Shown piece after piece: positions 25,114-34,669 of a DNA stretch of 64,000 nt. The stretch spans positions 72,284 through 136,283 of the forward strand of contig CAZOJJ010000002.1 in NCBI GenBank assembly GCA_964580105.1, given 5' to 3'. The DNA is from CAZOJJ01 sp964580105. GTDB lineage: Bacteria; Bacteroidota; Rhodothermia; Rhodothermales; Rubricoccaceae. Under the pieces are notes generated by a model, which saw only the letters and a program-made list of their open reading frames with translations, made no database searches and was not told the origin of the DNA. Within the stretch, counting starts at the first letter, position 1. Each line of letters starts with the position of its first letter. Position numbers and translations under genes: made by a program.

Positions 25114-26139
25114 GTGTCCCGCGCCGTTCTCTCGCTCGTCTTCGCGGTTCTGCTGGCGGCAGGCTGCGTCGGCGATCCGCCCCGTGACAACCCGTTCGAC
25201 CCGCTCGCGGACAACTTCCGGGACGAAGGGACCGTCACCGGCACCGTCACCCGGTTCTACTCGCCCGAGGGCATCGGGGGCGCGCGCGTGCACCTGATCC
25301 CGCTGGACACCACCGGCGTGGCCGAGCATGTGCTGCAGGCGGGGCCCGACGGCCGCTTTACGGCGGCCGGCCTCTCCACCGGGCGCTACGCCGTCGTCGC
25401 CGAGGCCGAGGGCTTCGCCCCCGCCGCGGACACCGTGGAGGTCACGCTGGGCACGCAGGCCCAGGCCGAGGGCCTCGCCCTCGACGGCCTCCCGGTAGTG
25501 ACCGAGCAGGCGGTGCGCACGGCGTACATCGAGCGATGGTGGCCGCCCGACCCCCTCGAAAACCTCATCGTAGAGGTGACGGTCTCCGACCCCGACGGCC
25601 TCGGCGACGTGGACCGCGTGGCGGTGTCCGTGCCCGAACTGGGGTTTGCCGATACGCTCTGGGCGGTGCCCGGCGCGCCGGCTCGGTACGCGCGCACGTT
25701 CGCCCGCCCCGAACTGGGGCACCCGCTCTCAGCGTTTCTCGGGAAAGCCGTGCGGGTCGCCGTCACCGACCGGGCCGGGGCGACCGAATTTGCGCCGGGT
25801 GTGCAGGTTATGCGCATCGTGGACACCTTCCCGCAACCCCTCGCGCCGGGGCGCGAAGGGGATACGACCGTGGGGCCGACGCCGCTGCTCACCTGGATTC
25901 CACTCGTCCTGCCCTACCCTTTCACGTACACCGTCGAGATTGTGCTCGTCCCGGCGCCCAACCAGCAGGTGCTGGTGGAGACGTTTTCGGGGCTGCCGCC
26001 CACGCAGACGGAGCTCCAGGTCACGGAGCCGCTGGACAACGGGTCGTACTTCTGGCTCCTCTCGGTCGTGGACGACTTCGGCAACCGGAGCCAGGCGCGC
26101 AGCGCGCCGTTCACCGTCGTAGGCAGCCCGGCGCCGTAA
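25114..26139 (+). CDS. Lipoprotein with carboxypeptidase-like regulatory domain
   Basis: This protein has about 341 residues. With GTG at 25114 the N terminus is a compact lipoprotein signal, MSRAVLSLVFAVLLAAGC, with lipobox LAAGC; an ATG at 25072 would add 14 residues. A carboxypeptidase D regulatory-like beta sandwich follows (GTVTGTVTRFYSPEGIGGAR to YAVVAEAEGFAPAADTVEV). A C-terminal half has Ig-like strands (EVTVSDPDGLGDVDRVAVSV, GSYFWLLSVVDDFGNRSQAR). Such proteins in Bacteroidota are surface or periplasmic lipoproteins of unknown binding role. It is divergent from the cytochrome b gene. Confidence 0.75.
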   Translation: MSRAVLSLVFAVLLAAGCVGDPPRDNPFDPLADNFRDEGTVTGTVTRFYSPEGIGGARVHLIPLDTTGVAEHVLQAGPDGRFTAAGLSTGRYAVVAEAEGFAPAADTVEVTLGTQAQAEGLALDGLPVVTEQAVRTAYIERWWPPDPLENLIVEVTVSDPDGLGDVDRVAVSVPELGFADTLWAVPGAPARYARTFARPELGHPLSAFLGKAVRVAVTDRAGATEFAPGVQVMRIVDTFPQPLAPGREGDTTVGPTPLLTWIPLVLPYPFTYTVEIVLVPAPNQQVLVETFSGLPPTQTELQVTEPLDNGSYFWLLSVVDDFGNRSQARSAPFTVVGSPAP

Positions 26140-26190
26140 CGGAACGCGACTTGCGACCCGGCTGCGTCTGACCTCCAGCCGAAGGCTCCC

Positions 26191-27711
<1,521 letters not shown>

Positions 27712-27759
27712 GAGGCCGGTAAGGGCATACGTGCGTACGCGGGTAGGGGAGTAGCGCTT

Positions 27760-29664
27760 TTGAGACGACGGCCGTCCGCCCCACGTTCTTACGTTGCCGT
27801 CCTCGTACGCGCCGACACGCTCTCCCGCGCCGCCATCCCCTCGCACGCCACGATAGCAGGCATCCGGCCCTTCGCCGAACTGGCACGCGGCGCGGCGGCC
27901 GTCGTCTACAAGGGCTACGACCCCGGCCGGGGGGCGGTGCTGCTCAAGGTGCTCACGGCCGAGGCGGCCGAGGACCCCGCCCTCGTAGCCTGGCTGGAGC
28001 AGGAGGCCGCCGCCGTCGCCGCCGTCGCGCATCCCAACGTGGTGGCGCTGTTCGCTTCCGGGCGCGAGGACGGGCGGCCCTACCTCGTGGCCGAGTTCGT
28101 CGAGGGGCTGAGCCTGGAGGCGGCGCTGGCGGCGCACGGGGCGCTCCCGCCCGAGCTGACGGCGTACGTCGCCGCCGAGACGGCGCGCGGCCTCGGGGCG
28201 GCTCACGCGGCCGGCGTGCTCCACCGCGACCTCAAGCCGGCCAACGTGCTCCTCGGCTACGACGGCCAGGTGAAGTTGACCGATTTCGGCCTCGCCACGC
28301 GCATCGACGCGGTCGGCAGGCCCGACGGGGCAGCGGAGGTGCGGGGGACGCCGGGCTACCTCGCCCCCGAAACCGTCTGTGGCCGGCCGGCCGGCCCCGC
28401 CGCCGACCTCTTCGCCCTCGGCGCCACGCTGGCCGAGATGCTCACGGGCCGTCCCGCCTTCCCGGCGCCGACGGCCTCGGCCGCCCTCGACGCGGCGCTG
28501 CACCACGACCCACTCCCGCCGCTCCGCGCCGACCCCCGCTTCCCGGCCGGGCTCGTCGACGTCGTGCAGGGGCTGCTGGCGAAAGACCCGGCCGAGCGGC
28601 CGGCGGAGGCGCAGATCGCTGCGGTTGACCTCGATACCTACCGGGCGATCCCGGGGACCGGCTTCCGCGCGGACGCCGACGCCCTCGCCGCCTTCCTCGC
28701 CGATCCCGACGCCTACCGCGCCGCGCGTCCGGTGACGCCCCAGGTGCTCGGCCTTCCCCCGCCGGTCGCCGAGCCGGCGGGGCCCGTGCTGCCGGTGGCG
28801 CCGGACGCCCCGCCGATGCCGCCGGCATCGGCGCGTTCGGTTCGTCGCGGCGTCCGGGCAGGCGCGGCCGTGCTGGGCCTGCTCGTCACGGCGGCCCTCG
28901 TCGTAGTCGCTCTGCAATCGATCCGCGAGCGGCCGTCCGATCCCATCGAGGGCGAGCGCCTCGCCACGGCCGACGGCGCCCGCCTCGACGGCACCGCCGA
29001 GGCACTCGTGCCCTCCGACACCCTGCGGGCCGAGGCAGTCTCCGACGAGCCCGCCGAGGAGCCTGTGGACGAGGAGCCGCCGGACGAGGAGCCCGTAGAC
29101 GGGCCGCCGGAGCGCGAGCCCGAGCCGGTGGCCGAACGCCCGCCGCCGGCCCCGGAGCCCGCCGAGAATCCGCCGACGCGGACGTCCGGGACGGCCTCGC
29201 CGACCACCGGCACCCTCGTCGTGACGGTGCAGCCGTGGGCGCAGGTGCTCGTTGACGGCCGCGAGGTGGGGGAGGGGCAGCTGGTGGACGTGGGCACGCT
29301 CTCGGCCGGGACGCACCGCGTGGTCCTCCACCACCCCGACTTCCCGGAGTACAGCACGACGGTGACCGTCGCCCCCGGTGGGGCGGAACGGCTCCCCGTC
29401 TCGCTCTGGGCGCTCGTCGAGAACCTCACGGTCCTGGCGCATCCCTACGCCGAGGTCGTCATCGGCGGCCGCTCCTACGGGACCGTGTACGGAACCGCTT
29501 CGGGGCAGCGGCGGGCCATCCTGCTCCGGCCGGGCAGCCACACGCTGGAGCTGCGGCACCCCATCCTCGGGACCTACACCACCTCGGTCTCGGCGCAGGC
29601 CGGCCGGGCGCGGACGCTCTCGTTCAATCTGCTCCAGCTGCTCGGCGACGCGGACGGATCGTGA
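27760..29664 (+). CDS. Membrane Ser/Thr protein kinase with extracytoplasmic PEGA domains
   Basis: This 634-residue Hanks-type kinase has a degenerate Gly loop (FAELARGAAAVVYKG), the catalytic Lys in VLLKVL, HRDLKPANVLL, TDFGLA and GYLAPE in order. One membrane helix follows (GAAVLGLLVTAALVVVALQ, about residue 370), then an acidic Pro/Glu-rich linker. Two PEGA-like beta domains complete it (TGTLVVTVQPWAQVLVDGREVGEG; LTVLAHPYAEVVIGGRSYG). It probably senses the envelope and phosphorylates cytoplasmic targets. The frame starts at TTG 27760 and I see no better start. It is co-directional with the sigma-54 activator, a possible substrate. Confidence 0.88.
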   Translation: MRRRPSAPRSYVAVLVRADTLSRAAIPSHATIAGIRPFAELARGAAAVVYKGYDPGRGAVLLKVLTAEAAEDPALVAWLEQEAAAVAAVAHPNVVALFASGREDGRPYLVAEFVEGLSLEAALAAHGALPPELTAYVAAETARGLGAAHAAGVLHRDLKPANVLLGYDGQVKLTDFGLATRIDAVGRPDGAAEVRGTPGYLAPETVCGRPAGPAADLFALGATLAEMLTGRPAFPAPTASAALDAALHHDPLPPLRADPRFPAGLVDVVQGLLAKDPAERPAEAQIAAVDLDTYRAIPGTGFRADADALAAFLADPDAYRAARPVTPQVLGLPPPVAEPAGPVLPVAPDAPPMPPASARSVRRGVRAGAAVLGLLVTAALVVVALQSIRERPSDPIEGERLATADGARLDGTAEALVPSDTLRAEAVSDEPAEEPVDEEPPDEEPVDGPPEREPEPVAERPPPAPEPAENPPTRTSGTASPTTGTLVVTVQPWAQVLVDGREVGEGQLVDVGTLSAGTHRVVLHHPDFPEYSTTVTVAPGGAERLPVSLWALVENLTVLAHPYAEVVIGGRSYGTVYGTASGQRRAILLRPGSHTLELRHPILGTYTTSVSAQAGRARTLSFNLLQLLGDADGS

Positions 29665-29715
29665 AACGGCATGCCCCTTGCGGAAGCAGGGGGCGAACGG
29701 GTACACTCCAACACC

Positions 29716-30930
29716 ATGCACTCCCCACGGCTCCTCCTCGTCCTCGTCCTCGTCCTCGGAGCGGGCCCGGTTGCCCGGGCCCAGCCGTCCTGGGTCGCGG
29801 TCGCCCCGATGCCTACGCCCCGCGCGTACGCCGCCGTTGCCGTGCTCCACGGCAAGATCTACGTCATGGGTGGGCAGGGGGCCAGCGGCGCGCCGCTCGG
29901 CGTCGTCGAGCGCTACGACCCCGCGACCAACCAGTGGGAGACCGTATCGAGCCTGCGCGAGCGGCGTTTCAGCGCCGCCGCGGCGACGTACGGCGGCAGC
30001 ATCCTGCTCATCGGCGGGCGCGACGAGGACGGGAAGACGACCGATGCCGTCGAGCAGTACGACGTCGGCGACGACGACTGGGACTCGTTCGACGACCTGG
30101 GCGACGAGCGCGAAGGGCTCGCCGCCTTCGTGGTGGGCGGGTACGTCTACGCCTTCGGCGGCTCGGACGAGAACGGCAATCTGCGTAAGGACTGCGAATA
30201 CTACGCCGGGGACGACTGGTACCCGTACGTCACCTGGACCCTCGGCGTCCCGCGCGCCGCCTTCGCCGCCGCGCCGATCGACGACGGGGTGCTGGTCTTC
30301 GGCGGCTACAGCATCTTCGGGCCCGAGCCCGACGTCGAGTTCTACGTGCCGAACGAAGGAGGGGACGAGCGAGCGCCGCTGCCGGAGCCGCGCGGCGGCC
30401 TCGCGGGCGTGGCGGGCAACGGCCGCGTGTACGCCATCGGCGGCGAGAACGCGGCCGGCCAGGCCGTCGCCCGGGTGGACGTGTACGACCCCGTGGCCGA
30501 CGCCTGGCAGGCTGGAACCCCGCTCCCGGCCGGGCGCAAGGGCGCCGTCGCCGCGGAGGTGAACGGCACCCTCTACGTCTTCGGCGGACGCACCGACGGC
30601 GGCGCGCTGGCGACGACGAGCCTGTCGATGGCCCTCGGAACGGCAACGGGGCCGGCGGTGCCGGCGGCGGCCTTCGACCTCGTCCTCGACGGTCCCAACC
30701 CCCTCCGGGATCGCGCCCGGCTGACGCTCGCGCTCGACCGCCCCATGACGGCGCAGGTGGCCGTCTACGATGCGCTCGGCCGCCGCGTCGCCCTCCTCCA
30801 CGACGGGCCGCTGGGAGCCGGGCAGCATGCGCTGGTGTGGGAGGCCGCCGGCCTTCCGGCCGGGGCGTACCTCGTCCGGGCCACGGCCGGGGGCGAACGG
30901 GTCGTCCAGCGGCTCACGGTCGTGAGGTAG
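29716..30930 (+). CDS. Secreted kelch-repeat protein with C-terminal sorting domain
   Basis: This protein of about 404 residues has a signal peptide (LLLVLVLVLGAGPVARAQ). Six kelch repeats form a beta-propeller (AAVAVLHGKIYVMGGQGASG, AAATYGGSILLIGGRDEDG, AAFVVGGYVYAFGGSDENG, AGVAGNGRVYAIGGENAAG, AAEVNGTLYVFGGRTDGG). A C-terminal domain of about 85 residues (LDGPNPLRDRARLTLALDRP ... VYDALGRRVALLHDG) matches the type IX-secretion-like sorting domain seen in the FG-GAP protein at 32092. ATG 29716 is chosen for the signal peptide. Ligand unknown. Confidence 0.87.
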   Translation: MHSPRLLLVLVLVLGAGPVARAQPSWVAVAPMPTPRAYAAVAVLHGKIYVMGGQGASGAPLGVVERYDPATNQWETVSSLRERRFSAAAATYGGSILLIGGRDEDGKTTDAVEQYDVGDDDWDSFDDLGDEREGLAAFVVGGYVYAFGGSDENGNLRKDCEYYAGDDWYPYVTWTLGVPRAAFAAAPIDDGVLVFGGYSIFGPEPDVEFYVPNEGGDERAPLPEPRGGLAGVAGNGRVYAIGGENAAGQAVARVDVYDPVADAWQAGTPLPAGRKGAVAAEVNGTLYVFGGRTDGGALATTSLSMALGTATGPAVPAAAFDLVLDGPNPLRDRARLTLALDRPMTAQVAVYDALGRRVALLHDGPLGAGQHALVWEAAGLPAGAYLVRATAGGERVVQRLTVVR

Positions 30931-30942
30931 CGGAGGTAGCGC

Positions 30943-31761
30943 ATGCACCGACGCGGGCGCCGAGCGGCGTGGGTACATCGGGCCGTCCTGGGCGCGCTGG
31001 CGCTGCTGGCGGCGGCGGCGCAGGCCCAGCCGACGGCCCAGCCGACGCCCGGCCCGGCCGAGGTTCTAGCGCGCATCGAGGCGGCGTACGCGGGCTTCGA
31101 GTACGCCGAGGCCGAAACCCTCGCGTGGGAGGCGCTCGACGAGTACGAGGGGTTCGCCCCCGATCAGCTCGTCCGCATCCACACCACGCTGGCGCTGATC
31201 CTCTACGCGCGCGGCGACGAGCGTGAGGCGGGCGACCAGTTCCGCGCCGCCCTCTCCCTCGCACCGGACCTCACGCTCGACCCGCTCCTCGTCTCGCCGA
31301 CGGCGCTGGCGTTCTTCGAGAACGTCAAGGCGGCGCGCGTCGAGGAGCCCGCCTCGGGGACCGTCATCCGGTACGTCTCCGTGGCCGACGTCCGGCCCGC
31401 GGCGACGTGGCGCTCGGCGGTGGTGCCCGGCTGGGGGCAGCGGTACAAGGGCGAGACGGCCAAGGGCTGGGTGCTCACCGGCCTGTGGGCGACGACCCTC
31501 GCCGCCGGGACGGCGGCCCACCTCCGCTACCGACAGCTCCGCGGCGAGTATGCTACCCTGCAGGGGGACGAAGCCTCCGAGTTCTGGGAGTCGGAGGTGC
31601 GCCCCTGGTACAAGCTCCGCGGCTGGCTCTTCGTCGGCGCCGCCGCCGTCACGGCCTACGCCGCGGGCGACGCGCTCCTCACGGGCGGGCCGTCGGTGGC
31701 GTCGGGATCCTTCGACGTAGCACCGACGCTGGGCGGCGTGCACCTCCGCTACCGCTTCTGA
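30943..31761 (+). CDS. DUF5683-like membrane protein with N-terminal TPR-like domain
   Basis: This 272-residue protein has a signal peptide (AVLGALALLAAAAQAQ). A helical TPR-like segment follows (AEVLARIEAAYAGFEYAEAETLAWEALDEY, LALILYARGDEREAGDQFRAALSLAPDLTLDP), then the motif AVVPGWGQRYKGETAKGWVL typical of DUF5683 proteins, with two membrane helices. It starts 12 bp after the kelch gene, so the two are in one operon. Function is unknown; family members are envelope proteins in Bacteroidota. Confidence 0.8.
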   Translation: MHRRGRRAAWVHRAVLGALALLAAAAQAQPTAQPTPGPAEVLARIEAAYAGFEYAEAETLAWEALDEYEGFAPDQLVRIHTTLALILYARGDEREAGDQFRAALSLAPDLTLDPLLVSPTALAFFENVKAARVEEPASGTVIRYVSVADVRPAATWRSAVVPGWGQRYKGETAKGWVLTGLWATTLAAGTAAHLRYRQLRGEYATLQGDEASEFWESEVRPWYKLRGWLFVGAAAVTAYAAGDALLTGGPSVASGSFDVAPTLGGVHLRYRF

Positions 31762-32091
31762 AGGGCTGGCGGGACTGTGCAGCGGGTGCGCGTCGCTGTG
31801 CAGGGGATGCAGGTGAGCGCGGAGGCCGTAGCCGTCGTGTGGGTCTCCCTGCGTCGGTGCGGCTGTGGGAGGATTGGCACCGTTTTAGGAAGGAGCGCCG
31901 CCGAGGAGAGAGTGCGCGGTGGGGCGCCCGATGTGGATCGGCCCTGCCGCGCACCCGCCTCACCTCCGGCCGCTTCGTCGCCGCCGGAGGTCGGGCGGCC
32001 CGGCCGCTGGCGAGCGGCGATGTGCACAGTTTGTGCATGGCCTGCGCGCCTTCTTGCTCACGCCGATGCGTTCGGCCCCACCCTTTTCCCG
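31762..32091. other. Intergenic region without a visible gene (330 bp)
   Basis: Frames through this stretch have no conserved pattern and the downstream gene has its signal peptide at 32092. It must hold the promoter of the FG-GAP gene. The sequence around 32025-32045 (GTGCACAGTTTGTGCATGG) contains a short TGCACA/TGTGCA dyad that could be an operator, but nothing more can be said. Confidence 0.5.
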
Positions 32092-33339
32092 ATGACCCTC
32101 GGTACCTGTCTCCGCCTCGTCGCCGTCTTCGTCCTGCTGGCGCCCGCCGCGCTGGCCCAGACGCTGCCCTTCGCCGCCCCATGGGTCGGTTACGACGCCG
32201 GCTCCAGCGCCTTCCCCGGCAACCCCGATCCCTACGAGCGCGACGGCTACGCCATCGCCTCGGCCGACCTCGACGGCGACGGCGACGTGGACGTGGTCGT
32301 CGCCAACTACGACTACGCCGCGCCCGGCGGCACCGACGGCTCCTCCGGCTTCGCCGTCCTCTTCAACGAGGGCGACGGCGTCTTCGGCGAGCCCGTCCAC
32401 TACACCTTCACCACGAAGGGCTCCTTCGACGTTGTCGTGGGCGACTTCGATGAGGACGGGCACCCCGACCTCGCCCTCCCCAACTCCGGCCGGATTCTGG
32501 GCGAGGACGGCAACACCGTCGTCCTCTTCCGCAACGACGGCACCGGCGCCTTCGCGCTGGCCGGCGAGTTCCTCGTCGGGGAGCGACCGGTGACGCTGGC
32601 CGTGGGCGACCTCGACGGCGACGGCCACCTCGACCTCGCCACGGCCAACTCCGGCCGGGACGACACCGGCCGCGAGACGATGAGCGTGCTCTGGGGCGCG
32701 GGCGACGGCGCCTTCTCCCCGGCGGAGACCTACTACGCGCCGTACTCGCCCGACCTCATGGGCACGACGGGCATCCAGGTCGGAGACGCCGACGGCGACG
32801 GCGACCTCGACCTCATGGTGACGACCGTCGCGAACGGCGTCGCGATGTACTACAACGACGGGGCGCGCGGCTTCGACTTCGCCCACCGCCTCGGGATCTA
32901 CTGGCGCCCGTTCGACCCCTACTTCGCCGACTTCGACGGCGACGCCGTGCCCGACCTCGCCACGCTCGTGTCGGCGCCGGGCGGGCTCGACCAACTGGCC
33001 CTCCTGCCCGGTCTCGCCGGTGCCATCCCGACGGCGCACGAGGACGGCACGCCGGACGTGCCCGTCGCTGAGCTGCCGGACGGCTACGCGATGTCCGCCG
33101 GCTATCCCAACCCGTTCAACCCACAGGCTCGCCTCACCCTCCAGCTCACCGAGGCACAGCAGGTCACGGTGTTCGACGCGCTGGGCCGCCGCGTGGCCGT
33201 GCTCCACGACGGGATGCTCGCGGCCGAGACGGCACACCCGTTCACGCTCGACGGGGCGGCGTTGCCGAGCGGGCTCTACGTCGTCCGCGCCGTCGGCGAG
33301 GCGTTCACGGCCAGCCGGGTGGCGACGCTGCTGAAGTAG
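32092..33339 (+). CDS. Secreted FG-GAP/VCBS repeat protein with C-terminal sorting domain
   Basis: This 415-residue protein has a signal peptide (LVAVFVLLAPAALAQ). About six FG-GAP/VCBS repeats carry calcium-binding-type loops (SADLDGDGDVDVVVANYD, GDFDEDGHPDLALPNSG, GDLDGDGHLDLATANSG, GDADGDGDLDLMVTTV, ADFDGDAVPDLATLV). The C-terminal sorting domain is AGYPNPFNPQARLTLQL ... VFDALGRRVAVLHDG. Such beta-propellers are usually secreted or surface displayed. The ATG at 32092 gives the signal peptide; the longer frame upstream is not credible. A strong hairpin follows the stop. Confidence 0.88.
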   Translation: MTLGTCLRLVAVFVLLAPAALAQTLPFAAPWVGYDAGSSAFPGNPDPYERDGYAIASADLDGDGDVDVVVANYDYAAPGGTDGSSGFAVLFNEGDGVFGEPVHYTFTTKGSFDVVVGDFDEDGHPDLALPNSGRILGEDGNTVVLFRNDGTGAFALAGEFLVGERPVTLAVGDLDGDGHLDLATANSGRDDTGRETMSVLWGAGDGAFSPAETYYAPYSPDLMGTTGIQVGDADGDGDLDLMVTTVANGVAMYYNDGARGFDFAHRLGIYWRPFDPYFADFDGDAVPDLATLVSAPGGLDQLALLPGLAGAIPTAHEDGTPDVPVAELPDGYAMSAGYPNPFNPQARLTLQLTEAQQVTVFDALGRRVAVLHDGMLAAETAHPFTLDGAALPSGLYVVRAVGEAFTASRVATLLK

Positions 33340-33354
33340 CCCTCCCGAAGTGTT

Positions 33355-33392
33355 CGGGATCCGCCGGCCTACGCAGGGTCCGGCGGATCCCG
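33355..33392. terminator. Strong hairpin after the FG-GAP gene
   Basis: A perfect 13-bp stem (CGGGATCCGCCGG, 33355-33367, with CCGGCGGATCCCG, 33380-33392) has a 12-nt loop. It lies between convergent coding sequences. No T tract follows on either strand, so termination may need Rho or be weak. Confidence 0.6.
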
Positions 33393-33395
33393 AGG

Positions 33396-33560
33396 CTACG
33401 CCACGGTGAGGGTGGGCGCCACCGTCACGCCGTGTTCGATGGAGTCGCGCATAGGGGAGTGGCCCCACCCCAGCTCCACCATCTGGCGGAGGGTGGCCCC
33501 GTCCGCCTCGCCGGCCTCGGGGTGCTGCTTGAGCGCCTCGAGCATGCCGCCGAGGGCCTC
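33396..33560 (-). pseudogene. C-terminal fragment of an OsmC-like gene (5' part missing)
   Basis: On the minus strand the last 54 or so codons read GGMLEALKQHPEAGEADGAT, then LRQMVELGWGHSPMRDSIEH and GVTVAPTLTVA before a TAG. The HSPMRDSIEHGVTVAPTL part resembles the C-terminal segment of OsmC/OhrA-type proteins (SPVxxTLxxxVxV). A complete protein would have about 140 residues. The similarity stops at about 33560, where an unrelated plus-strand gene fragment begins. The family call is from pattern memory and moderately sure; the truncation is clear if the call is right. Confidence 0.45.
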
Positions 33561-34046
33561 TTCTTCCCCGACGTGAACACCGGTTGGGCCGTCGGCGATG
33601 CCGGGGCGATCTGGTTCACGAACGACGGCGGCACGACGTGGACGCAGCAGCCGAGCGGCGTGGCGGCGGCCTTCAACGCCGTCCACGTCCCGACGAGCGA
33701 GGAGGGCTGGGCCGTGGGCGACGCCGGGGTCATCGTCCCCTTCACGATGGGCACCACCGCCACCGCTTCCGAGGTTGCCCCGACGGGCTTCCACCTCGAG
33801 CCGGCCTACCCGAACCCCTTCAACCCGTCCACGCACCTCCGCTTCTCGCTCGACGCGCCCGGCCCGGTCCGTTTCGCCGTTCACGATGCGCTGGGCAGAG
33901 AGGTAGCCCTCCTGGTGGACGCGCCGCTGACGGCCGGGGCGCACGAGGTCGTCTTCGACGCGGGCCGCCTGCCGAGCGGGCTCTACCTGGCGCGGCTGAC
34001 GGCCGGGGCGCAGACGCAGACCCGCACGCTGACGCCCCTGCGGTAG
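33555..34046 (+). pseudogene. C-terminal fragment of a YCF48/BNR-type secreted protein with sorting domain
   Basis: From about 33555 the plus strand encodes FFPDVNTGWAVGDAGAIWFT, then NDGGTTWTQQPSG, one YCF48/BNR repeat. A partial second repeat follows (EEGWAVGDAGVIVPF), then a full sorting domain (PAYPNPFNPSTHLRFSLDAP ... VHDALGREVALLVDAPL). Family members start with a signal peptide and carry six or more repeats, so most of the protein is missing. Upstream codons belong to the antisense OsmC-like fragment. No start codon, ribosome-binding site or signal peptide is present. Either a genomic rearrangement or an assembly join removed the 5' ends of both genes. Confidence 0.7.
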
Positions 34047-34196
34047 GCGTTCCGTGCGTCCGGTGCGGCGCCGAGGACGACCGCCTCGGTGGTTTCGTGA
34101 AGGTGGTGGGCGCGGTACCGGTCTACGGCGCGAGGTGGCGCGGCCGGGGGGGAAGGCTCGTACCTTTCGCTCTCGATCCGTCATCCCCGACCGCCC

Positions 34197-34667
34197 ATGT
34201 CGCTCCGCTCACTCTTCGCCTTTCTCCTCGCCGCCTGCCTCGTCCTCCCCGCCTGCGACACGGGCGAGGAAGACGCGCTCACGGCCGCCTTCTTCGTCGG
34301 TGTCTGGGACCTCACCGCCACGCGTGACGGCTCCGGCGACCGCACCGCCGAGGCGTTCGACGTCCTCGACGCCTTCGAGGTCACCTTCAACGACGGCGGC
34401 GGCTTCTCCCTCCTCGTCGACCTCGACCAGTCCATCAACGACGAGGGCACGGCGGACACGACCATCCCCGGTGTCTACCAGGTTACCTCCGACGAGCGGC
34501 TCGTGCTCCACGTCGGGGCCATCGCGCCGTCGTTCGAAGTGAGCCGAGAGGGCAACGACCGCGTCGAACTCAGCACGGCTTCCGCCGTCGTCAACCAGGT
34601 GCTCGCGGCGGCGAGCGTGGACCTGGAGCTGACCGGGACCGTCCGGCTCACGCTGGAGCGCCGCTGA
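34197..34667 (+). CDS. Small lipoprotein (156 aa), function unknown
   Basis: This 156-residue lipoprotein has signal LRSLFAFLLAACLVLPAC (lipobox LPAC). A lipocalin-like/META-like beta pattern follows (FFVGVWDLTATRDGSGDRTA, FEVTFNDGGGFSLLVDL, GVYQVTSDERLVLHVG), as in the small Bacteroidota lipoproteins that precede TonB receptors. It ends 2 bp before the receptor gene, so both share a transcript. TACCTTTC at 34161-34168 is a weak promoter box. Confidence 0.78.
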   Translation: MSLRSLFAFLLAACLVLPACDTGEEDALTAAFFVGVWDLTATRDGSGDRTAEAFDVLDAFEVTFNDGGGFSLLVDLDQSINDEGTADTTIPGVYQVTSDERLVLHVGAIAPSFEVSREGNDRVELSTASAVVNQVLAAASVDLELTGTVRLTLERR

Positions 34668-34669
34668 CG

